From: DATNPX01 sp036702975
GTDB lineage: Bacteria > Cyanobacteriota > Vampirovibrionia > Obscuribacterales > Obscuribacteraceae
Direction of reading: 5' to 3'
Assembly (NCBI GenBank): GCA_036702975.1
Contig: DATNPX010000056.1
Location: 1-64,000, forward strand
Length of the DNA: 64,000 nucleotides
The translations under genes and the position numbers were made by a program. This document shows positions 1 through 9,273 of this stretch, in pieces (position 1 is the first letter of the stretch; each line of letters begins with the position of its first letter). The notes under the pieces are model-generated. The model was not told the DNA's origin. It ran no database searches and was given only the letters and a program-made list of their open reading frames with translations.

Positions 1-370
<370 letters not shown>

Positions 371-398
371 AGCCACGCTGTAATAGGCGTGGCTTTTT
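371..398 (+). terminator. Intrinsic terminator after the 16S gene
   Basis: AGCCACGC (371-378), an eight-base loop and GCGTGGCT (387-394) form a perfect 8-bp stem. It is followed on the plus strand by a T run (394-398). It fits the end of the 16S transcript. On the other strand, the 3' end of the kinase gene points at it, but the T run there is poorer. Confidence 0.8.
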
Positions 399-437
399 GC
401 ATGCTTATTTTTTGATGATGTACGAAGGGGGACAGCG

Positions 438-2411
438 CTAGTGCGCGCGATCGCTATTTCGCCGCGCTCTGGTGCTGCCACTTTTGCTGCGGAGACGCGT
501 CTGGAAGGCGTCAATAAATTTGCCGCTTCGCCATTGAGCATTTGCTAGTCGGTCTTGTATGGATGCGAATTTTGCAGGTTCCGTTTCACCTGTAGATTCC
601 ATGTTGTCGAGCGCGTTTTGATAGGACTCAGTTGCCTCACTCCATTTTTTCAGTTCAGCCAAGACATCCCCTTCATGCACATAGCAAGTGGTGGCATTCT
701 CTTTTTCAGCGCCTGCAAATTTGCTCCACAATCCTGCCGCCTTTTCAAAGCTCTCGGCAGCTATGTCATATTTAGTTTGCGTGCGATATGTTTCCGCTAA
801 TCCGCTGATCGACTCAGCAAACTCGAGACTGTCGTTTTTGTGGCGCGCGTTCATCACTGTGATTGCTTTCGATAGATAAGATTCTGCAGCATCCACCTGC
901 CCACGTGCGAGGCTGATAGTGCCTGCTCTCGTTAGTGGACGGGCAAGGTCAGCATAGTCTTTTCCAAAAGTCTGAATCAAAATAGGTATTGCAAATCGGT
1001 AGCCTGGCAGCGCTTGAGCGAGTTTGCCCTGGTCGTACAAACAATCCGCGAGCTCTATTGCCGTGGTGGCGGTAAGAACTGAAGTTGGTCCGTCCACGGA
1101 ACGCCTTATTTTGAGCAATTTTTCGAGGTCTCTTTGTTCTTGCTCGAACTGCATGGTGCGCTTGAAATAACCAATGCGCTCTTCTAGCGCTTTCATGACC
1201 GGCTCGGAATTTAGACCGGCGCCCTCCTCATACCGCGATATCAGAAATTCGGTGAACTTTATGCGTTCTGGTGCTTTTTCTTCGCTGGGCTTATCTTTTG
1301 TCGTCTGCCAACTGACTGGCTTGTTGAAGGCATCTCTACTTGGTTTAGGCGAAAGCAGCAAATATAGCGGTACTACCGAGCTAACGATGACAGCTATAGG
1401 AAGTGCGATCGCCAGCGCTTTCTTGCTTGGAAGTTTGTCTGACTTGCCCTGAAATTTTAGTTTGGCCACCCGTAGTTTCAATAGTGGCAATTCCCAGACG
1501 CTTGTTTTCTTCGCGAGAATATTTTCTATGTCCGCTCGCATTTCATCGATAGACTGATAGCGTTGTTCGCGGTCTTTCGCGAGAGCTTTGAAGAGGACTG
1601 CGTTTACCTTGCTCATTACCTGGGGGTCAATCCCTTCAAGCCTTACTTCGGTTGGAGTCTCTGAGATCTGCTTGAGAATTGTTTCGATCGGATCTTCTCC
1701 ATAAAAGGGCGGATGCCCCGTCAATAACTCATAAAAGACACAGCCGAGCGAAAACAGATCGGTTCGGTAATCGAGTTTTATGCCCCGGCATTGTTCCGGG
1801 CTCATGTAGGATGGACTCCCGCAGACCTCTCCGGTTTTCGTGAGCTTGCTAGCACTTGTCGTTTCATCTCTGAAAGCCTTCGCCAGTCCGAAATCGACAA
1901 TCTTAACCACTTCCTTGCCGCTGTCGTTTGCCAGCATCAAGTTGCTCGGTTTCAAATCCCGATGGACTACGCTACGGGTGTGCGCATGTTGAATGCCTTC
2001 GCACGCCTGCAGCATCACCGAAATCGCGTGTCCTAGCGTCATTTTGCCATATTGGTCTACGTAGTCCGAAGCTGCCATTCCATCGATGAATTCCATCGCT
2101 AAATAGGATTGCGATTTATCCGCATCAAAGTCCACTATCGCCACGATATTCGGATGCGCCAAAAGACTGGACGTTCGTGCTTCTTGCTTGAAGCGACTAA
2201 CAACCTCCGGCTTCAAAGCCATCTGAGGAAAGAGGACTTTGACTGCCACAATCTTTTGTGTGCTTCTGTCGAGCGCCTTGTAAACCAGACCGATTCCGCC
2301 GCCCCCAACGAGCTCGAGCATTTCATAGCGCCCTGCTATCAGCGTGCCGAGAAAAGGATCTTCATCGGAGTCATCGTCAAGAGGCGCTGCATCGGCTGGC
2401 GGTTGGTTCAT
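438..2411 (-). CDS. Membrane serine/threonine protein kinase with C-terminal TPRs
   Basis: A Hanks-type kinase. Numbered from the Met at 2411, it shows a glycine loop (GGGGIGLVY, about 36-44), the catalytic lysine in VAVK (K58), HRDLKPSN (150-157), DFGLA (173-177) and an SPEQ segment (about 204-207). All catalytic residues are present, so it should be active. One strongly hydrophobic stretch (about 332-354) is probably a single membrane helix that places the kinase in the cytoplasm. The roughly 300 residues after it contain tetratricopeptide-like repeats, presumably outside the membrane. The frame also opens at an ATG at 2450, but the extra 13 residues look unlike a kinase leader and neither start has a clear ribosome site. 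It is divergent from the next gene. The substrate is unknown. Confidence 0.92.
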   Translation of the reverse strand: MNQPPADAAPLDDDSDEDPFLGTLIAGRYEMLELVGGGGIGLVYKALDRSTQKIVAVKVLFPQMALKPEVVSRFKQEARTSSLLAHPNIVAIVDFDADKSQSYLAMEFIDGMAASDYVDQYGKMTLGHAISVMLQACEGIQHAHTRSVVHRDLKPSNLMLANDSGKEVVKIVDFGLAKAFRDETTSASKLTKTGEVCGSPSYMSPEQCRGIKLDYRTDLFSLGCVFYELLTGHPPFYGEDPIETILKQISETPTEVRLEGIDPQVMSKVNAVLFKALAKDREQRYQSIDEMRADIENILAKKTSVWELPLLKLRVAKLKFQGKSDKLPSKKALAIALPIAVIVSSVVPLYLLLSPKPSRDAFNKPVSWQTTKDKPSEEKAPERIKFTEFLISRYEEGAGLNSEPVMKALEERIGYFKRTMQFEQEQRDLEKLLKIRRSVDGPTSVLTATTAIELADCLYDQGKLAQALPGYRFAIPILIQTFGKDYADLARPLTRAGTISLARGQVDAAESYLSKAITVMNARHKNDSLEFAESISGLAETYRTQTKYDIAAESFEKAAGLWSKFAGAEKENATTCYVHEGDVLAELKKWSEATESYQNALDNMESTGETEPAKFASIQDRLANAQWRSGKFIDAFQTRLRSKSGSTRARRNSDRAH

Positions 2412-2597
2412 AGTGTGAGGGTACCATGAGCTATTGCCGGTACAATTCATACGGGGCTTTTTCTATCGTTCCCAATTCTTGCGACCCCAATTCTTTCAAC
2501 ATTTTCTGTGTTAAACGTTCTCGTCTTATTTATTGTTCTGGCTGCACTCGCCCGTGCTATTTTCTGTTTCATTGCCTGACCGAGGAGTTGGAAGAGC

Positions 2598-3320
2598 TTG
2601 CGAAGAATTAGTCTTGGTCGACTTTGGCTGTTTCTAGCGCTTACCATCGGTTGTTCCGTTGGGCGCTTGGAATTTTTGTCTGCGGCGAGTGCTGCGAAAT
2701 CTGCGGCAACCAAGACTCTTACCGCAGAGAAACCGACAAAGGAGCACGGCAGCACGCCGGGATGGAAGGTCGTCCAACAGAGCACATACGCGGGCGAGCA
2801 GACGTGCTACATAACCTCACTTGGCACTAAGATTCAATCTAAGTTGGTGACGTCTGTGATCAGACTGCCAGCTAAATCAGTACTCTTGTACAACGATGAC
2901 ACTAGAGGTTATTGCCAGCTCTCTTACGAGCAATGGATGTCTCAAATGCGGCGCAAAGTGAAAGGAAACAGCCGCAAGGTAATCAAAGGTGAATCCGGTA
3001 CTGTATGCGGTATCAAAGCGGTACAATACAAATTTGAAAATGTGATTGGCTCAAAGCGCAGAGTGACGGAAGAATACTGGACCGCTGCCAGCTCTGAGAT
3101 TCCAACGCAGTTAACTTCGCCGCTTTCGGATCTTGCGGATTTGCCAAACGATCTTGGCTTGCCGCTCAAGATTATTCAGTACAAAGCGGATGGCAGCAAG
3201 AATGTGATGCTCGACACAATCAGTTTCAAGAAAACCAAAGTAGACACTGCAATTTACAACAAACCTGTTGGCTACGAAAACATGCATGATCCCATCACGC
3301 TAGTTCTTGGGGCTCAGTAA
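2598..3320 (+). CDS. Exported protein of unknown function (DUF4412-like?)
   Basis: A 240-residue protein with a typical signal peptide (basic start, hydrophobic core to about residue 22, small residues near 28-33). It starts at a TTG preceded by GAGGAG at 2582-2587. The mature part has a beta-rich pattern and a late segment (EYWTA...IP...DLGLPLKIIQY..DG) reminiscent of the DUF4412/LolA-like outer-envelope proteins; this link is a weak pattern impression. It is followed immediately by another exported protein of similar style, so the two probably form a bicistronic unit. The precise role cannot be stated. Confidence 0.75.
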   Translation: MRRISLGRLWLFLALTIGCSVGRLEFLSAASAAKSAATKTLTAEKPTKEHGSTPGWKVVQQSTYAGEQTCYITSLGTKIQSKLVTSVIRLPAKSVLLYNDDTRGYCQLSYEQWMSQMRRKVKGNSRKVIKGESGTVCGIKAVQYKFENVIGSKRRVTEEYWTAASSEIPTQLTSPLSDLADLPNDLGLPLKIIQYKADGSKNVMLDTISFKKTKVDTAIYNKPVGYENMHDPITLVLGAQ

Positions 3321-3321
3321 A

Positions 3322-4065
3322 GTGCGCATTCCCTATACCTATACTAATCTGTGCTCGACGATGTTCGCAGTTGCATATGTTCTTTCAATGACGACTCCGT
3401 CATCGACCGCCTTCGAACCATCGGAAAAAGCTGAACCCTCTAAACTCAAAACAGTCATGATCGAGCAACATGGCACAGTGGTCGGCGGACAACTGGTTTA
3501 CGTGTCACCAAATGCGGTGCGCTTTGACTGTCAAAAACGAGGAACCTATATTATCGCCAAAGCGCCAGACTGGCGCGTGTACTCCTATAGCCTGAAGACG
3601 AAAAAGTGGTTCGATACTCCTTTTGGTACTTATGTTACGCTGTTCAAGCCCTTTTTACTTGTTTATCGGATCGACCTCTCCTCCTACCAAATGAAGAAGG
3701 TGGGGCAGGAACACATCTTCGGACTCGACTGCTCTATTTACTCTCCGATTCCAAAAGGAAAGGCTGCAACCGCTGACCCTTTGGCTGCACGAGTTAAGGG
3801 TGTTTGGCTGGCAGATGATTTTAAGAAGATCCCGCCTCAGATTGGAGACCTTATGGAGCGGGAAGCCGGTCTACCACCCTTGCACAAACCGCTGATCAAG
3901 TATGACTATGTTCAAGACAATAACGTTACGCACGCGGTTACAACCACTTGGTGCAGACCGTGGATGGTGCCGGCTGATTTCTTTGACTTGCCGCAAGGAT
4001 TGACGAAGGCGAAGAAGCTCGAAGATGTCTATCCGGGCACAACTTTCAATCAATTTGTTCCATAG
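3322..4065 (+). CDS. Exported protein of unknown function, partner of preceding gene
   Basis: About 247 residues with a hydrophobic N-terminal segment (roughly residues 8-27), consistent with export. I chose the GTG at 3322, which follows the upstream stop (TAA 3318-3320) by one base. A TTG at 3307 would give five more residues and a 14-base overlap. The mature part contains EHIFGLDCSIYSP and GVWLADDF..IPPQIGDLMEREAGLPPLHKPLIKY, the same layout as the upstream protein's late segment, so the two may be distant paralogs. There is no enzyme motif, and the function is unknown. Confidence 0.7.
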   Translation: MRIPYTYTNLCSTMFAVAYVLSMTTPSSTAFEPSEKAEPSKLKTVMIEQHGTVVGGQLVYVSPNAVRFDCQKRGTYIIAKAPDWRVYSYSLKTKKWFDTPFGTYVTLFKPFLLVYRIDLSSYQMKKVGQEHIFGLDCSIYSPIPKGKAATADPLAARVKGVWLADDFKKIPPQIGDLMEREAGLPPLHKPLIKYDYVQDNNVTHAVTTTWCRPWMVPADFFDLPQGLTKAKKLEDVYPGTTFNQFVP

Positions 4066-4099
4066 CCAAAGGCTATTGTCGTCCCATAGTCTTTGGCTA
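4063..4099. terminator. Long hairpin between convergent genes
   Basis: TAGCCAAAGGCTAT (4063-4076) pairs with ATAGTCTTTGGCTA (4086-4099) to give a 14-bp stem with one G-U pair and a nine-base loop. It sits exactly between the convergent stops at 4065 and 4097 and overlaps both. There is no clear T run on either side, so it may act as a bidirectional terminator or as a 3'-end stabiliser. Confidence 0.55.
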
Positions 4100-5005
4100 C
4101 TTGGAGCCGGCTGCGATCGGAATACGTCCCTTGAGATTTTCCGCCAAGGCGTTTGCTGATTCCACCAGACTTTCACTGGACGCAAGCGCAGGCAAGGGGA
4201 GCGAAACTTTGCTTAGCTGAGATTTCGCTGCCGCCAATGCATGTTTTGCGAGCAGTTGCTCATGAGTGATTGAATTTACTCGCGAAACAAGCTTCAGTTT
4301 TTCCATGCAGCAAATGATCAACCAAGAAAGATCGAATTCGAAAAAGCGCATGCCGGATCGTGCGGAACCCGGGTAAGCATGGTGGTTGTTGTGCCAGCCC
4401 TCTCCGAGCGCCAGAATACCAATCCACCAAACGTTCACTCCATCGTCATCGCCCGGATAGTTCTTGTAGCCCAGCTTTGGCATGTGGCAAAAGACATTCA
4501 ACATCAGCGGAATCTGTAGCACTGCCAGTCCGGCAAGCAAACTAGCCAAAGCTGGAACCCATCCGAACAGAGCGAACAAAGCAAATCGAAAGAAGAAGCA
4601 GCAAGCGAATCCTACAGCATGCGCTCTCTGCAGATCTCCCCCCTGCTCGAGGAATTTGTAGATCGGGTCGCTTATGAGGTCTTTGGCTTGGGCCTTTGGG
4701 TCAATGTGCGCTGGATATTGCTTAAGCGTGAGCCATCCAAAATGGGCGTTATAAAGTCCATACCGAGGTGAGTGTGGGTCAAGCGGTGTGTCAACGTGGC
4801 GATGATGGGCTCGATGCATCGTTGCCCACCATATAGGAGAACCTTCGAAAGCCAGGAAACCAGCTAGCACCCAGAAGTATTCAACTGCCTTGGACGTCTT
4901 AAAGGTTCGGTGCGACAAGAGTCTGTGATAACCGATAGTGATGCCAGCTGCGTGCCATATGTAGAAGCCGATGAATAGGGCGAGAAAGGTAAGTGCTGTA
5001 GCCAT
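4097..5005 (-). CDS. Acyl-CoA/acyl-lipid fatty acid desaturase (first copy)
   Basis: A membrane di-iron desaturase of the delta-9 type, which introduces a double bond into saturated acyl chains. The three diagnostic histidine boxes are present: HRLLSH (27-32), HRAHH (64-68) and HNNHH (205-209), the last in GEGWHNNHHAYP. Paired hydrophobic segments around residues 1-20, 40-60 and 135-175 are the expected membrane helices. At 302 residues the length is normal. The start has a good ribosome site (AGGAAA, seven bases upstream). The roughly 90-residue tail after the last box is poorly conserved and has Ala/Leu/Ser-rich helices. A second, clearly related copy lies at 49737-50642; having two may allow different substrates or temperature responses. 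Confidence 0.93.
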   Translation of the reverse strand: MATALTFLALFIGFYIWHAAGITIGYHRLLSHRTFKTSKAVEYFWVLAGFLAFEGSPIWWATMHRAHHRHVDTPLDPHSPRYGLYNAHFGWLTLKQYPAHIDPKAQAKDLISDPIYKFLEQGGDLQRAHAVGFACCFFFRFALFALFGWVPALASLLAGLAVLQIPLMLNVFCHMPKLGYKNYPGDDDGVNVWWIGILALGEGWHNNHHAYPGSARSGMRFFEFDLSWLIICCMEKLKLVSRVNSITHEQLLAKHALAAAKSQLSKVSLPLPALASSESLVESANALAENLKGRIPIAAGSK

Positions 5006-5690
5006 TCGTATTTCCTGTTCGTGACGCTGGTGCTAAAAGAGGTAACGTCCCAACGTTCTCATCAACATTGTCCACGATGACTCGCAATGTTGTTGGATGA
5101 AAATCAATGCGTTCAGAGTTTGACAGTGACGACAAACTTGACTTCACCGATCCCCCCAACGCTCGCAAATTATGCGCGTCGAGCTGATGCCAATCGGTCA
5201 TCTCGTAATTGCAGGGCGATTTCGCAATCTCTTGGTTGGCTTACGTTTGCGGATGCGACCGGCAATATGTAGTGACAGGAGTATTGTGACACGTTGGAGG
5301 TGCAATCTGTGATTTTGTGAAGCTTTACGAGTTTGTGTCAGAGGCGTAGTCTCGAACCGTGTTTGAGGGTCATAATTGCCTTCCGGTGCCGAATCTCGTC
5401 GCACACTTAGCGCCGATGGCGATTCCTAGAGGGAAGAATCGGCAAAGATTATAGATAAACTTTTTCTTCGCAAAACGGATGCCGAAGATTTTTCCAATAT
5501 CTGGTACTAAATATAGTGTCACGAGTGCAGCAGTGTCATTTGAGCAGTACATTTTTAGTTGGAAGCAAACGTGATGCTCATCCTCAGCCTTGCCTGGGCT
5601 TGAAATTCAGTCCAGAATTACATCAAGAATTTCATTATTTTTCAAACGATTGGGTATATATGATCTAAGATTCCCAGCGGAGATTCAGAG
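5006..5690. other. Long intergenic region, no supported gene
   Basis: This 685-base gap lies between two divergently transcribed genes (desaturase leftward, SprT-like rightward). Short open frames on both strands (for example 5087-5272 plus and 5198-5404 minus) have atypical compositions and no convincing ribosome site, so I do not call them. I see no tRNA or strong hairpin. It may hold the promoters of both genes and regulatory DNA. Confidence 0.5.
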
Positions 5691-6320
5691 TTGCTCGAAG
5701 CTGAAGCTGTTCAATTGGCATTGCAACTAATGCATCGCTGGGGTTTGCATGATTGGGGTTTTAAGATCAATCGACGTCGGCGGTCGCTCGGAATGTGTTA
5801 TGTCGGTTCTCGGCGGATTGAGTTATCGATTATCTATATTCGGAACAACTCTGCTGAACATATTAAAGAGACTCTCCTTCACGAGATAGCGCACGCGCTG
5901 ACTCCTAATCACGGTCACGACGAGATCTGGCTGGATGTAGTAGAGCAGATCGGAGGTCGAGCAAAGGTGAAGTGCTCGGATGCTCAGATGCCACTCGGTC
6001 ACTGGCGAGCCCAATGCCCGACATGTTGTAAAACATTCTCCCGGCATAGAAAGCCGCGGATCGATGACATCTTTCATTGCACCGCCTGCGGTGAAGAGAG
6101 AGGTCTTCTGACTTTCGAACGAATTGTACCAGTGAAACTCCAAAGTGACCGCCGCCGCTCTGGCGCGCTAAATCAAGGAACTTTGCCTTTATCAGTGCCT
6201 CTGACAATACGTCAATTTAAAGCCTTGCCGATCCGGCGAGAGCAGATTAAGTCTGAACAAGCAAGAGCTCACCAAATAAAAGCAGATGAGATCAAACGAG
6301 AACTTCGTAGACTGAAGTAG
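5691..6320 (+). CDS. SprT-like zinc metalloprotein
   Basis: A 209-residue SprT/SprTN-family protein. The zinc-peptidase motif is HEIAH (64-68), with a third likely ligand at H74 in HGHDEIW. It is followed by a treble-clef zinc ribbon with CPTC (C109, C112) and CTAC (C130, C133), which is the full family architecture. Eukaryotic relatives degrade DNA-crosslinked proteins; the bacterial role is less clear. The gene starts at TTG 5691 with GCGGAG at 5678-5683. The C-terminal 60 residues are highly charged (repeated KADEIKREL-like helix) and may bind nucleic acid or a partner. It has no signal peptide, so it is cytoplasmic. Confidence 0.88.
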   Translation: MLEAEAVQLALQLMHRWGLHDWGFKINRRRRSLGMCYVGSRRIELSIIYIRNNSAEHIKETLLHEIAHALTPNHGHDEIWLDVVEQIGGRAKVKCSDAQMPLGHWRAQCPTCCKTFSRHRKPRIDDIFHCTACGEERGLLTFERIVPVKLQSDRRRSGALNQGTLPLSVPLTIRQFKALPIRREQIKSEQARAHQIKADEIKRELRRLK

Positions 6321-6350
6321 TTCTGAACACAATCATGCGTAATCCGAGAG

Positions 6351-7313
6351 CTAGTTTGTTGCAGGAGTGACAATCGGACCGTCTGAACTCTCTGGTTTCG
6401 CTTTGTCGTTCTTCTGTTCAGCAGCCGGAATCGGTGCATTTTTCCAAGCTCCGGTGGACTGAAGACGTTTTGCTTCTTCTGGATTGTCGACAGCTTTGAC
6501 GGTCTCTTTGACTTTAGCTTTTGCAGGACTCTTAGCTTTTGCGGCGTTAGTCTCAGCCGAATTGTTTGATATGGCGCTCTCACTTCTAGTTTGATCTCCT
6601 GAATCGTTCGCGTTTTCTAGTGGTTTATAGTCGCGATCATATTCGTCGAAACTACGCTGCCGTCCTTCTTCATTCGTTACACCGTTGAGTCCGTGATTCG
6701 TGATGCGGTCGAAGATCTCGGCAAGCTTGTCAGCTTTCGTTTGAGTAGTAACTCGATATTCGTTTGAAAATCGGCGTTTGCACTCAAGTTGCGCCAATTT
6801 CTCTGCCGACCTGAGATCTGAACCTTCTGCAATTGTGATCTTTTGTCCCACCAGTTCTTGAGCAATCTTTTTTGCAGTGTCCGGAGCCGACTGAAAGCAT
6901 TCGGTCGTCATTTTGCAGTGCATTTCTTCGTGCTTGCGAAGTGGATCTTTTACTCCGATAGGTAGGGTTTCAATACACTCAAGCCCTACTTTGATGTTGG
7001 CTCCAACAATCTCAAATTCGTAAATGTGTCTACCCTCTTGGTCTTTCTCATCTACCTTCTTCAAGTCAAAGTGAGTGGTGGTCAAAAAGGCCCAATTGGA
7101 ATATGCGCGACCGAACTCTGTGCGTTGTTTCCATTCGATGTCGTCTAAATAAGCAACTTTGGTGGTTGGTGCTGAAGAAGTGACACTCACCCCACGCTCT
7201 ACCTGCGAGCAAGATTGAATGGCTACAGACATGGCTACTATCAACGCGGCTGTTCCCGGCAATTGAGAGCGAGTTTTTCGCAAATGCCTGATTGTTCGAG
7301 TTATTGGCCACAT
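6351..7313 (-). CDS. Putative lipoprotein of unknown function
   Basis: A 320-residue protein with an N-terminal hydrophobic stretch (about 20-32) ending in SVAIQSC. This is a near-lipobox, so Cys about 35 may be lipidated. The central part (about 50-220) looks like a compact domain with paired cysteines (LECIE, MHCKMTTECF, LECKRRF) but matches no family I know. The C-terminal 110 residues are Ala/Lys/Glu-rich and low-complexity (AKAKSPAKAKVKE) and are probably disordered. It faces away from the TonB-like gene across a divergent intergenic region. The role is unknown, and export as a lipoprotein is an inference from the leader alone. Confidence 0.7.
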   Translation of the reverse strand: MWPITRTIRHLRKTRSQLPGTAALIVAMSVAIQSCSQVERGVSVTSSAPTTKVAYLDDIEWKQRTEFGRAYSNWAFLTTTHFDLKKVDEKDQEGRHIYEFEIVGANIKVGLECIETLPIGVKDPLRKHEEMHCKMTTECFQSAPDTAKKIAQELVGQKITIAEGSDLRSAEKLAQLECKRRFSNEYRVTTQTKADKLAEIFDRITNHGLNGVTNEEGRQRSFDEYDRDYKPLENANDSGDQTRSESAISNNSAETNAAKAKSPAKAKVKETVKAVDNPEEAKRLQSTGAWKNAPIPAAEQKNDKAKPESSDGPIVTPATN

Positions 7314-7370
7314 GAAGTTTGTTTACCCTAGTGTCTAGCAAATTATAAACAAGTCATATTCAAAAGGCAA

Positions 7371-7393
7371 AACCCTGAATCAACTTCAGGGTT
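7371..7393. repeat. 9-bp perfect inverted repeat in divergent promoter region
   Basis: AACCCTGAA (7371-7379), a five-base spacer and TTCAGGGTT (7385-7393). It lies between the divergent starts at 7313 and 7530, so it does not terminate either flanking gene. It could be an operator for a dimeric regulator or an RNA hairpin in a leader. Confidence 0.45.
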
Positions 7394-7529
7394 ATAGCTA
7401 GGCGACTTCACCTCCCAACCAGATATCTCGCCCGCGCAAAGTTCAATACGATTGATTGCATCTATGTGCCTAAGTCGTGCCCAAGTCATCACGGCGCATT
7501 GGCGTTATACCGATTGAGAGTAAGAATTG

Positions 7530-9236
7530 ATGCGCACTTCAACCTGGAATGAGAATGACCTCAAGCCCGAAACTGTTATGACCGCGGCGGCACTATCAGT
7601 AGTGCCTGGACTGGGACAACTTTATAACGGCGAAGCGAGAAAAGGGATTCTTTATCTCTGCGCAAGCCTGTCAACTTTCATGCTTCTCTCTGTTGTTTGT
7701 CTCAAGGGCTTTCTGGTCTCTGGTGTGAAATATCTTGGAAGCCATTTGCACGTCAAACTAAATTCCGCAGTTATGGATTGTCTTTGCAATATTGACCTTC
7801 GCAGTCCGCAAGTGCTTATAGTCGCTCTGCTTATGATTGCTTTCACGTTGTTCTCTGTACGAGATGCTTTTGAGCGAAGGGTCTTTTTGCGTCGGGAAAA
7901 ACTGTATGCTAACGAAGCACTGGCAATAAGCGAGGCCGCAAGTGGCTCATATGTAATACATGCGCTGGCTTTTGGTTGCATGTTCTTGATGGTTTTGTTC
8001 TTGTTTGTACCTCCACAACCGAAAAGGCAAATATGCGAAATTGATTTCGAATTGCCACAAACTATAGAGTCTAAGCCGATCGAGACTAAAACGCGCTCTT
8101 CGAAAAATTCGAAAGATTCAGGGAGAGTAACACATCGACAGTCGAATGATGCCGCCAGCAGTCAGGCAGCACAGCCCACACAAAGAATAGCCACTGAGCC
8201 CCGTCAGGAACCAAGGCAGCCCGCAAAGCCATCGGAAGCGGCCAAACCGGTTGATAATTCGAAGCCTGCCGAACCAAAACCGCCAACTCCTCCCAAGGAG
8301 CCTGCTGCGCGTTCTCAATCGAAAGCGTCGCCATCGCATGACGAACCGGCACCAGCACAGCCTAAACCACCGACGCCACCAGTAGCTGCGCAAAGAGCAA
8401 CGGCTCCTCAGCCTTTGCTGCCAGCACCGTTACCTGCAACCGCGAAGACCCAGGCTACCTCGGCGCCGTTACCGCAAATAACCAATGCAGCAAAAACGAC
8501 TATCGCTGGCGCTCCCCAACCGCTGATCGCCAGCGCGCTTCCTTCTACTGCAGTCGGAGTTCCTATTCCTCTTGCCACTAATAGTAGTGCTCGCCCCACT
8601 GGTGCGCCAAATCCGATGTCTACTCCGACTTCTGGTTCACATGGACAAGGCGTTGCTCCAGCTGCGCCATCGATAATGAGAGACACTGGGGCAAAAGGAA
8701 GCGATGGTGTTCCGCAGCCGATGCCAGCTTCGAGCACGCATCATCGCGGCTCTTCGCCGGGAGGTGATGACACTGCCCCACCAGCGCCTAGAACGACTGC
8801 ACCTGGTCCGGCAAGTCATATTCAGATTTTGACGCCTGTAGCCGGAACTGGAGCTTCTCATGGTACTGGTGTATCACCAACCAGAGATATTGACGATAAG
8901 ACGGCCAGTAAGCCTACCATCAAAGCGCCGGACTTCGGTGAGTATATGGAAAAGCTGCAGCGTCGCATCAGAAGAGCCTGGATTCCTCCAAAATCTGAAA
9001 TGTCACGCCGAGTTGTCGTTCTGTTCAAGATTCATCGCAATGGCGAGATGTCTAACCTGCGCCTAGTGTCATCCTCTGGTGACGCCAAGCAGGACCAAAG
9101 CGCTTTGCGCGCAATCAATGATGCAGCACCGTTTTTCCCTCTGCCTGAGGGAGCGGACGACGACATCGATGTCCAATTCACGTTTGACTACAACCTCTAC
9201 ATGGGCCGCAGCGGCTCCAGTAGTGCACACTTTTGA
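7530..9236 (+). CDS. TonB-like envelope protein with extra N-terminal membrane domain
   Basis: A 568-residue protein with three parts. Residues about 10-85 carry the PGLGQLYNGE motif followed by hydrophobic segments, as in small TM2-like/DUF5683-type membrane modules. More membrane helices lie around 85-115 and 135-160. Residues about 180-450 are very rich in Pro, Ala, Ser and Thr (for example KPPTPPKEPA) and would span the periplasm. The last 90 residues (EYMEKLQRRIRRAWIPP...VVVLFKIHRNGEMSNLRLVSSSG) are a TonB C-terminal domain, the part that touches outer-membrane receptors or other partners. The start is the ATG at 7530, preceded by an in-frame TTG at 7527. No ExbB/ExbD or receptor is adjacent, so its partner is unknown. 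Confidence 0.85.
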   Translation: MRTSTWNENDLKPETVMTAAALSVVPGLGQLYNGEARKGILYLCASLSTFMLLSVVCLKGFLVSGVKYLGSHLHVKLNSAVMDCLCNIDLRSPQVLIVALLMIAFTLFSVRDAFERRVFLRREKLYANEALAISEAASGSYVIHALAFGCMFLMVLFLFVPPQPKRQICEIDFELPQTIESKPIETKTRSSKNSKDSGRVTHRQSNDAASSQAAQPTQRIATEPRQEPRQPAKPSEAAKPVDNSKPAEPKPPTPPKEPAARSQSKASPSHDEPAPAQPKPPTPPVAAQRATAPQPLLPAPLPATAKTQATSAPLPQITNAAKTTIAGAPQPLIASALPSTAVGVPIPLATNSSARPTGAPNPMSTPTSGSHGQGVAPAAPSIMRDTGAKGSDGVPQPMPASSTHHRGSSPGGDDTAPPAPRTTAPGPASHIQILTPVAGTGASHGTGVSPTRDIDDKTASKPTIKAPDFGEYMEKLQRRIRRAWIPPKSEMSRRVVVLFKIHRNGEMSNLRLVSSSGDAKQDQSALRAINDAAPFFPLPEGADDDIDVQFTFDYNLYMGRSGSSSAHF

Positions 9237-9273
9237 TCCCATTTTAGTGACCGTCGTGTAGATATGTAGTTAA

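Noticed and set aside
2412..2450. Upstream ATG for the kinase gene
   Set aside because: It adds 13 residues (MNCTGNSSWYPHT) without ribosome site or kinase-like leader; the internal Met fits better.
5340..5365. A GGTTCGAGAC T-loop-like stretch on the minus strand
   Set aside because: Flanking sequences cannot pair into a T stem or acceptor stem.
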